Assembly: GCA_040003255.1 (NCBI GenBank)
Contig: JBDUCV010000065.1
Location: forward strand, 1 to 11,826
Length of the DNA stretch: 11,826 nucleotides
Source: JBDUCV01 sp040003255
GTDB lineage: Bacteria > Actinomycetota > Actinomycetes > Mycobacteriales > Jatrophihabitantaceae
Direction: 5' to 3'
Shown: in pieces, positions 7,426 through 11,826 of the stretch
How the letters are laid out: each line of letters starts with the position of its first letter
Position numbering within the stretch: the stretch's first letter is position 1
The notes under the pieces: generated by a model
Database searches by the model: none
What the model saw: the letters and a program-made list of their open reading frames with translations, nothing else
Told to the model about the DNA's origin: nothing
Program-made: the position numbers and the translations under genes

Positions 7426-7431
7426 TAGCGT
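7426..7431 (+). promoter_or_regulatory. -10 element of the fabG1-inhA-hemH operon (leaderless)
   Basis: TAGCGT (TANNNT) ends 7 nt before GTG 7439 and no Shine-Dalgarno sequence precedes that codon, consistent with a transcript starting at the GTG. The region expected to hold its -35 (about 7401-7408) is the same one expected for the divergent oxidoreductase promoter. Confidence 0.5.
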
Positions 7432-7438
7432 GCGCCCG

Positions 7439-8143
7439 GTGAGTCGATCTGTGCTGGTCACCGGAGGAAATCGAGGCATCGGGCTGGCTATCGCCCAGGC
7501 GTTCGCCGCATCTGGTGACGCCGTCGCCGTCACGCATCGGGGCTCTGGCGCCCCCGATGGCCTGTACGGCGTGCAATGCGACGTCACCGACACCGATGCT
7601 GTCGACGCTGCGTTCTCCGCAGTGGAAGCCGAACAGGGGCCGGTGGAGGTGCTGATCTCCAACGCTGGAATCACCGACGACACGCTCTTGCTGCGGATGA
7701 GCGAGCAATCCTTTAGCCGGGTGCTCGACGCCAACCTGACCGGGGCGTTCCGGGTTTCCAAGCGCGCCGCCGGCGGCATGCTCAAGGTGCGGCGTGGACG
7801 GATGATCTTCATATCGTCCGTCGTGGCGCTGATGGGCGCTCCCGGGCAGGCGAACTACGCGGCGAGCAAGGCGGGCTTGATCGGCCTCGCGCGAGCGATT
7901 ACGCGCGAGCTCGGCAGCCGTTCGATCACTGCGAACGTCATCGCGCCCGGCTTCGTCGATACCGACATGACCGCCGGCATGACCGAGGTACGCAAGGCCG
8001 AAATTCTGGCCAACGTGCCGCTACGTCGGTACGGCACGGTGCAGGAGATCGCCGGTGCGGCGGTGTTCCTCGCCTCCGATGCCGCGGCTTACATCTCGGG
8101 CGCGGTGCTACCGGTCGACGGCGGCCTGGGAATGGGGATCTGA
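7439..8143 (+). CDS. fabG1: 3-oxoacyl-ACP reductase FabG1 (MabA)
   Basis: A 234-residue short-chain dehydrogenase/reductase that performs the NADPH-dependent first reduction of fatty acid synthase II. Seen: TGGNRGIG (8-15), THRGSGAP (32-39), NAG (75-77), the catalytic S127 in FISSV, and Y140/K144 in QANYAASK, plus N99; the C-terminus VDGGLGMG is typical. It closely resembles mycobacterial MabA, including VSRSVLVTGGNRGIGLAIAQ. GTG 7439 is chosen over GTG 7403 or 7430 because the similarity begins there and a -10-like hexamer lies 7 nt upstream. The mycobacterial protein has a longer N-terminus. The stop overlaps the inhA start by 1 nt. Confidence 0.94.
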   Translation: MSRSVLVTGGNRGIGLAIAQAFAASGDAVAVTHRGSGAPDGLYGVQCDVTDTDAVDAAFSAVEAEQGPVEVLISNAGITDDTLLLRMSEQSFSRVLDANLTGAFRVSKRAAGGMLKVRRGRMIFISSVVALMGAPGQANYAASKAGLIGLARAITRELGSRSITANVIAPGFVDTDMTAGMTEVRKAEILANVPLRRYGTVQEIAGAAVFLASDAAAYISGAVLPVDGGLGMGI

Positions 8144-8910
8144 TGGGACTGCTCGATGGCAAGCGGCTGCTGATCACCGGCATAATCACCGATGCTTCGA
8201 TCGCCTTCGCAGTGGCCCGGGTCGCCCAGCAACAGGGCGCGACGGTGGTGCTCACCGGCTACGGGCGGATGTCGTTGGTCGAACGGGTGGCGCGCAGGTT
8301 GCCGCAGCCGGCGGCGCTCGTCGAACTCGATGTGGCCGACTCCGGACATCTGGCTTCGCTGGCCGATCGAGTGCGCGAGCACGTGGACGGCCTGGACGGC
8401 GTACTGCACTCGATCGGCTTCGCGCCGGCCTCCTGCCTCGGCGGCGGCTTTCTCGACGCGCCATGGGACGACGTCGCGACCGCGGTCCAGGTGTCGACAT
8501 TCTCGTTGAAGTCGCTGGCCGTCGCGACCCTGCCGCTGTTCGGCGAGGCCGGCGGATCGATCGTCGGGCTAACGTTCGATGCCTCGATTGCCTGGCCCGC
8601 CTACGACTGGATGGGGGTGGCGAAGGCCGGGTTGGAGTCGACGTCGCGCTATTTGGCCCGCGAGCTGGGCCCGCGCCGGATCCGGGTCAACTTGATCTCG
8701 GCCGGTCCGATCCGGACGATGGCGGCGAAAAGCATTCCAGGCTTCGCGCAGTTCGAGGACGCTTGGGACAGCCGGGCGCCGCTGGGCTGGGACAACGCCG
8801 ACGCCGAACCGGTCGCCCGATCCGCGGCGGCGTTACTGTCGGACTGGTTGCCCGCCACGACCGGCGAGATCGTCCATGTCGACGGTGGGTTCCACGCTAT
8901 GGGGGTGTAG
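8143..8910 (+). CDS. inhA: Enoyl-ACP reductase [NADH], InhA/FabI family
   Basis: A 255-residue enoyl-ACP reductase that carries out the last reduction of each FAS-II elongation cycle. Seen: the cofactor segment TGIITDASIAFAVAR (12-26), ELDV (61-64), HSIGFAP (89-95, with the serine that contacts the NADH pyrophosphate in InhA), and the catalytic Y154-x6-K161 in AYDWMGVAKAG. F145 is conserved, as are GPIRT (188-192) and DWLPATTGEIVHVDGG. Compared from memory with M. tuberculosis InhA, the loop between GPIRT and the WDxRAP segment is about 10 residues shorter, as in E. coli FabI, and the position of InhA M155 is tryptophan. These differences suggest shorter acyl substrates than mycolate precursors. 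It is coupled to fabG1 (1-nt overlap), and hemH begins at the next base after its stop. Confidence 0.94.
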   Translation: MGLLDGKRLLITGIITDASIAFAVARVAQQQGATVVLTGYGRMSLVERVARRLPQPAALVELDVADSGHLASLADRVREHVDGLDGVLHSIGFAPASCLGGGFLDAPWDDVATAVQVSTFSLKSLAVATLPLFGEAGGSIVGLTFDASIAWPAYDWMGVAKAGLESTSRYLARELGPRRIRVNLISAGPIRTMAAKSIPGFAQFEDAWDSRAPLGWDNADAEPVARSAAALLSDWLPATTGEIVHVDGGFHAMGV

Positions 8911-9969
8911 GTGCCGGGCGGCTACGACGCGCTGCTGCTGCTGTCATTCGGCGGTCCCGAAGGTCCCGACGACGTGCTGCCGTTCCTGCGCAATGTGACC
9001 CGTGGACGTGGTATCGCCGACGAGCGGCTCGCCGAGGTCGCCGGACATTACCGGCACTTCAACGGTGTCTCACCGATCAACACCCAGAATCGGGCGCTGC
9101 TCGACGCGATCAGCGCCGACTTCGATGGCGCCGGCATCGACCTGCGGCTGTACTGGGGCAACCGCAATTGGCACCCCTACGTGACCGAAGCGGTGCGTCA
9201 GATGCGTCAGGACGGCGTGCGGCGCGCCTTGGTGCTCGCGACGAGTGCGACCTCGTCCTATTCGGGTTGCCGGCAGTACCGCGAGAACCTGGCCGATGCG
9301 CGCGCCTCGATCGGACCGGATGCCCCGCAACTGCGCAAGCTGCGCCACTACTTCGACCACCCCGGCTTCATCGAGGCCAATGCCGCCGGTGTGCGCACCG
9401 CGCTGGCCACACTGCCGGCCGGGCTGCGCGCCCACGCGCGCCTGGTCTTCACGGCGCACTCGATTCCGGTGTCGATGAACGACACCTCGGGGCCGGCCGC
9501 GAACGGTCTGTATCTCGCCCAGCAACGGGAGTCCGCTCGCCTGGTGGCTGCCGCGGTCCGGGGGCCGGGCGCCCAGTACGACCTCGTTTGGCAGTCCCGT
9601 TCCGGACCGCCGCAGGTGGCGTGGCTCGAGCCCGACGTAAATGATCACCTGGTCAAGATCGCGGCGGGCGGTGCAGGTGCTGTCGTGGTCAGTCCGACTG
9701 GCTTCGTGTCCGACCACCTGGAGGTCCGCTGGGACCTCGACACCGAGGCCGCGAAGACAGCCGCGGATCTCGGGCTGGCCTTCGCCCGGGCTGCGACGGC
9801 GGGGACACATCCGGCGTTCGTTGCCATGGTGCGTGAGCTGGTGCTGGAAGAGATCGACGGTGCGCCGCGCGGATCGCTCGGTTCCTTGGGTGTCAGTGGC
9901 ATCGACTGCCCCGCGGGCTGCTGCCCGGCAGCAAGCCGTCCCGCAGCCACTCGCGCAGCCGGGAGCTGA
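8911..9969 (+). CDS. hemH: Coproporphyrin III ferrochelatase (HemH/CpfC)
   Basis: A 352-residue ferrochelatase. In Actinobacteria this enzyme inserts iron into coproporphyrin III in the coproporphyrin-dependent haem pathway. Seen: LLSFGGPEGPDDVLPFL near the N-terminus, GVSPINTQNR, TSATSSYSGCRQYRE with C120, the catalytic histidine in TAHSIP (H183), WQSRSG, SPTGFVSDHLEV with E271, and WDLD. Three cysteines near the C-terminus (C333, C337, C338 in CPAGCCP) together with C120 are likely ligands of the [2Fe-2S] cluster known in actinobacterial ferrochelatases. GTG 8911 directly follows the inhA stop and has no convincing RBS of its own, so it probably depends on translation of inhA. A short Ala/Arg/Ser-rich tail follows the cysteines. 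The gene converges on the next gene across 23 bp without a good terminator. Confidence 0.93.
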   Translation: MPGGYDALLLLSFGGPEGPDDVLPFLRNVTRGRGIADERLAEVAGHYRHFNGVSPINTQNRALLDAISADFDGAGIDLRLYWGNRNWHPYVTEAVRQMRQDGVRRALVLATSATSSYSGCRQYRENLADARASIGPDAPQLRKLRHYFDHPGFIEANAAGVRTALATLPAGLRAHARLVFTAHSIPVSMNDTSGPAANGLYLAQQRESARLVAAAVRGPGAQYDLVWQSRSGPPQVAWLEPDVNDHLVKIAAGGAGAVVVSPTGFVSDHLEVRWDLDTEAAKTAADLGLAFARAATAGTHPAFVAMVRELVLEEIDGAPRGSLGSLGVSGIDCPAGCCPAASRPAATRAAGS

Positions 9970-9992
9970 ACCCGTGGGCTAGCACGCCATAG

Positions 9993-10739
9993 CTAGTACG
10001 GCCCGGCGTTGTACCCGGCCAGCCGGGCCCGACGGACGGCGGTGGCGAGCGGGCGCAGCGTATTGGCCCGCGTTGCCATTCCGGCGCGGGTCACGGCGCC
10101 GCCGACCGGGTCCAAGGCCGCGACGTCGAGGATCGCGTGCAGCCGCTCGGCCTGAGCCACGAGATGGACGGCGACTGGCGGAAACCCCGGAGGCAGGTTC
10201 GGCCGCTCACCGGCACGCCGCGCGTCAGTGAGCGCCTCACCCATCGCGTCGGTCCAACGGGCGACGTCTGCCGCGGCCAGTGCGGTCGCGCACGCGCGGA
10301 TGGTCTCGGTGAGCTCGAGCCGCGCCTGCGCCACGTCGAGCGGGTCCGGCGGCGGATCGGCTACCTCGTAGGCGTGCCAAGTGACCGACGGGGGAGCGCT
10401 GCTCGCCGGGTGATCGAACAGGTCGGGCACTAACCCGAGGCCTGAGCCGAACACCGCCTCGCCGGCATCCACCGCCGCGGCGCGAAACCCGCCCGGCCCG
10501 GGCACGCCGCGCAGGTCACCGGGCACCGGCAGCACGAGACGTGTTCGCGCCGAGCGCCGGCGCCACTCGATGAGGACCTCGCTGAGCGGCACCGCCGAGT
10601 CGCCGGTGCCGGGTAAGCCCTGCACCCGATGGGCACGGTCGCCCTCCATCGTGGCCCGCAGCACCTCGTCCGAGGCGGCCAGGCCGCTGAGCCACGCCGA
10701 CGCCCAGGCGGCGAGCGGTCCGCTGCGCAGTCGGGTCAC
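9993..10739 (-). CDS. Hypothetical protein at the Rv1486c position
   Basis: A 248-residue soluble protein with no motif I can assign. It is rich in Ala and Arg and has no signal peptide or membrane segment. The first half contains strand-like stretches (RTRLVLPVPGDLRG, SVTWHAYEV). The second half, from about residue 130, looks helical (LDVAQARLELTETIRACATALAAADVARW and VAVHLVAQAERLHAILDVAAL). It ends in RARLAGYNAGPY. From memory, the mycobacterial block also has an opposite-strand hypothetical (Rv1486c) between hemH and the nfeD gene, so it is probably an orthologue, but I could not align them. GTG 10739 is preceded at 7 nt by TAACCT on this strand, supporting both the start and leaderless transcription. 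Codon use resembles the neighbours. Confidence 0.82.
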   Translation of the reverse strand: MTRLRSGPLAAWASAWLSGLAASDEVLRATMEGDRAHRVQGLPGTGDSAVPLSEVLIEWRRRSARTRLVLPVPGDLRGVPGPGGFRAAAVDAGEAVFGSGLGLVPDLFDHPASSAPPSVTWHAYEVADPPPDPLDVAQARLELTETIRACATALAAADVARWTDAMGEALTDARRAGERPNLPPGFPPVAVHLVAQAERLHAILDVAALDPVGGAVTRAGMATRANTLRPLATAVRRARLAGYNAGPY

Positions 10740-10746
10740 CCGTCCG

Positions 10747-10752
10747 AGGTTA
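10747..10752 (-). promoter_or_regulatory. -10 element of the Rv1486c-like gene (leaderless)
   Basis: On the minus strand TAACCT (TANNNT) is followed by 7 nt (CGGACGG) and then GTG 10739. There is no Shine-Dalgarno sequence at a useful distance. Same architecture as at 7379-7384 and 7426-7431. Confidence 0.5.
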
Positions 10753-10803
10753 GAGGCTCGGCCAACGATCGGGTTCGTCGCCGGGTGGTGAACGTTTCAT
10801 AGC

Positions 10804-10822
10804 AGCGACCGACTTGGTCGTG
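10804..10822. promoter_or_regulatory. Inverted repeat before nfeD
   Basis: CGACC (10806-10810) and GGTCG (10816-10820) pair across 5 nt, extended outward by a G.T and a C-G pair. It ends 13 nt before the nfeD ATG and would overlap the promoter if transcription starts at or near that ATG. Possible operator, weakly supported. Confidence 0.22.
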
Positions 10823-10824
10823 CC

Positions 10825-10828
10825 AGGA
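10825..10828 (+). promoter_or_regulatory. AGGA before nfeD: weak ribosome binding site or part of a -10
   Basis: AGGA lies 7 nt before ATG 10836 and can serve as a Shine-Dalgarno sequence. The overlapping CAGGAT (10824-10829) lies 6 nt before the ATG and could instead be a degenerate -10 of a leaderless transcript. The sequence alone does not decide. Confidence 0.35.
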
Positions 10829-10835
10829 TTGATCT

Positions 10836-11267
10836 ATGCCCGCATGGTTGGTGTGGTTGATCGCCGCTGGCGTCCTGGCCGGGGCCGAGACGCTCTCGCT
10901 CGACCTCGTGCTGGTGATGTGCGCGGGCGGGGCCGCCGCTGGGGCGATCACCGCAGGCGCCGGCGCCCCGGCTCCGATCCAGCTCATCGTGGCCATCGCG
11001 GTTGCCATCGGCCTACTGGCCTTCGTTCGCCCGGTGGCCCGTCGTCACCTGCTCGGCGTCGGGGCACACCCAATGGGTACGGCCGCGCTGGTCGGCAAGG
11101 ACGCTCTCGTGCTCAACAAAGTCGATGCCCAGCACGGGCTTGTTCGGCTGAACGGGCAGGACTGGACCGCGCGCGCCTTCGACACCACGCAGGAGCTGCC
11201 GGCGGGTAGCACCGTGCAGGTCATGGAGATCTCCGGCGCCACCGCAATCGTTTGGCGCGCGCCGTAA
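10836..11267 (+). CDS. NfeD-like membrane protein (Rv1487-like)
   Basis: A 143-residue short NfeD protein (the NfeD1b type that lacks the protease domain). It has two hydrophobic N-terminal regions (about 3-40 and 47-66, GC-rich Ala/Gly membrane segments) and a C-terminal OB-fold-type domain (about 78-143) opening with HPMGTAALVGKDALVLNKV and closing with STVQVMEISGATAIVWR. NfeD proteins are typically encoded next to an SPFH/stomatin-like protein, and the OB domain is thought to contact it in membrane microdomains. The SPFH gene follows after 31 bp, fitting this pairing. ATG 10836 is the natural start, since the hydrophobic segment begins right after it. Confidence 0.9.
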   Translation: MPAWLVWLIAAGVLAGAETLSLDLVLVMCAGGAAAGAITAGAGAPAPIQLIVAIAVAIGLLAFVRPVARRHLLGVGAHPMGTAALVGKDALVLNKVDAQHGLVRLNGQDWTARAFDTTQELPAGSTVQVMEISGATAIVWRAP

Positions 11268-11285
11268 CCAGACACCCAACATCCC

Positions 11286-11292
11286 GGAAGGG
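11286..11292 (+). promoter_or_regulatory. Ribosome binding site of the SPFH gene
   Basis: GGAAGGG lies 6 nt before ATG 11299 in the 31-bp gap after nfeD. This fixes the start and suggests co-transcription with nfeD and independent translation initiation. Confidence 0.7.
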
Positions 11293-11298
11293 CCCCGC

Positions 11299-11826
11299 AT
11301 GAGTGCCGTCCTGATCGCCGTCATCGTCGTAGTGCTACTGGCACTGCTCGTGTTTCTGCGCAGCGTGCGGATCGTGCCGCAGGCACGGGCCGCCGTCGTC
11401 GAGCGGCTCGGCCGTTACATCCGTACGCAGGGACCCGGAGTTGCGATCCTGGTGCCATTCGTCGACCGCATGCGTCCGCTGATCGACCTGCGCGAACAGG
11501 TGGTCAGCTTCCCGCCCCAGCCAGTCATCACGAGCGACAACCTGACCGTGGCGATCGACTCGGTGATCTACTTCCAGGTCACCGATCCACGGTCCGCAAC
11601 CTATGAAATCCAGAACTACATCCAGGCCGTCGAGCAGCTCACGATCACCACGCTGCGCAACGTCGTCGGCGCGTTGAACCTGGAGGAGACACTCACCAGC
11701 CGGGATCAGATCAACACTCAGCTGCGCGGCGTGCTGGATGAAGCGACCGGCCCGTGGGGAATTCGGGTGGCCCGCGTCGAGATCAAGGCGATCGACCCGC
11801 CGCCGTCCATCCAGGACGCGATGGAG
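11299..11826 (+). CDS. SPFH/band-7 domain protein (stomatin-like, Rv1488-like), 3' end outside the window
   Basis: 176 residues are visible and the frame is open to the last base. There is an N-terminal membrane anchor (about 3-21, SAVLIAVIVVVLLALLVFL), then a band-7/SPFH domain: VRIVPQARAAVVERLGRY (23-40), GPGVAILVPFVDRM (45-58), IDLREQVVSFPPQPVITSDN (62-81), YFQVTDPRSATYEI, and LRNVVGALNLEETLTSRDQIN. The visible part ends in VEIKAIDPPPSIQDAME, where stomatin-like proteins continue into a coiled-coil region. These proteins oligomerise into membrane scaffolds and work with NfeD proteins, such as the one just upstream. From its position it corresponds to mycobacterial Rv1488. The rest of the gene lies beyond the right edge. 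Confidence 0.93.
   Translation, partial: MSAVLIAVIVVVLLALLVFLRSVRIVPQARAAVVERLGRYIRTQGPGVAILVPFVDRMRPLIDLREQVVSFPPQPVITSDNLTVAIDSVIYFQVTDPRSATYEIQNYIQAVEQLTITTLRNVVGALNLEETLTSRDQINTQLRGVLDEATGPWGIRVARVEIKAIDPPPSIQDAME

Noticed and set aside
8055..9644. A 529-codon open frame across fabG1, inhA and hemH
   Set aside because: It is a GC-rich shadow in another frame. The in-frame products FabG1, InhA and HemH keep all family motifs, while this one is low-complexity Arg/Gly/Ala.
9970..9992. Terminator between hemH and the convergent hypothetical gene
   Set aside because: Only a 4-bp CGTG/CACG pairing is present, with no U tract and little room; not distinguishable from chance.
1..11826. Mobile element, phage, defence system, CRISPR, tRNA or rRNA
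   Set aside because: No transposase or integrase motifs, terminal repeats, repeat-spacer pattern or RNA-gene signature was seen. The content is core metabolic and membrane genes with uniform composition, so I do not claim a new system.

Overview
This is a dense, GC-rich window from a high-GC Gram-positive (actinobacterial) chromosome. GTG starts are common, gene overlaps are short, and the gene order is conserved. From memory (no search was run), the order moxR, DUF58, VWA ... fabG1, inhA, hemH, an opposite-strand hypothetical, nfeD, SPFH matches Mycobacterium tuberculosis Rv1479-Rv1481 and Rv1483-Rv1488. The genus cannot be fixed. The enoyl-ACP reductase has a short substrate loop, which argues against a mycolate producer but does not exclude one.

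Layout: (1) 2-1051, moaA, 5'-truncated by the window edge. (2) 1038-1244, a small minus-strand Cys/His protein that overlaps the end of moaA. (3) 1250-1278, a perfect inverted repeat whose two arms each hold an outward-pointing -10-like hexamer. It lies between the small gene and a three-gene operon. (4) 1313-4286, moxR-type AAA+ ATPase, DUF58 protein and membrane VWA protein, with 4-nt and 1-nt overlaps. (5) 4420-6422, DUF485 protein and ActP/MctC-type solute:sodium symporter, overlapping by 4 nt. (6) 6419-7372, a minus-strand quinone-oxidoreductase-like MDR protein that shares a CTAG stop with actP. (7) 7439-9969, fabG1-inhA-hemH, overlapping by 1 nt and then abutting. (8) 9993-10739, a minus-strand conserved-type hypothetical. 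(9) 10836-11267, NfeD-like membrane protein, and 11299-11826, SPFH/band-7 protein cut by the window end.

How the genes fit together: fabG1 and inhA are the two reductive steps of type II fatty acid elongation, and hemH is the iron-insertion step of haem synthesis; all three appear co-transcribed. The MoxR/DUF58/VWA trio is a chaperone-like AAA+ module. NfeD and SPFH form a membrane-scaffold pair. DUF485-ActP imports acetate or other short monocarboxylates, and its position between the MoxR module and fabG1 is the main departure from the mycobacterial order.

Regulation: several genes have a TANNNT hexamer 6-7 nt before the start codon and no clear Shine-Dalgarno sequence, as expected for leaderless transcripts. 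Others (moxR, DUF485, SPFH) have good ribosome binding sites. I found no mobile element, CRISPR array, tRNA/rRNA or convincing new multi-gene system. No gene-free stretch exceeds about 135 bases.
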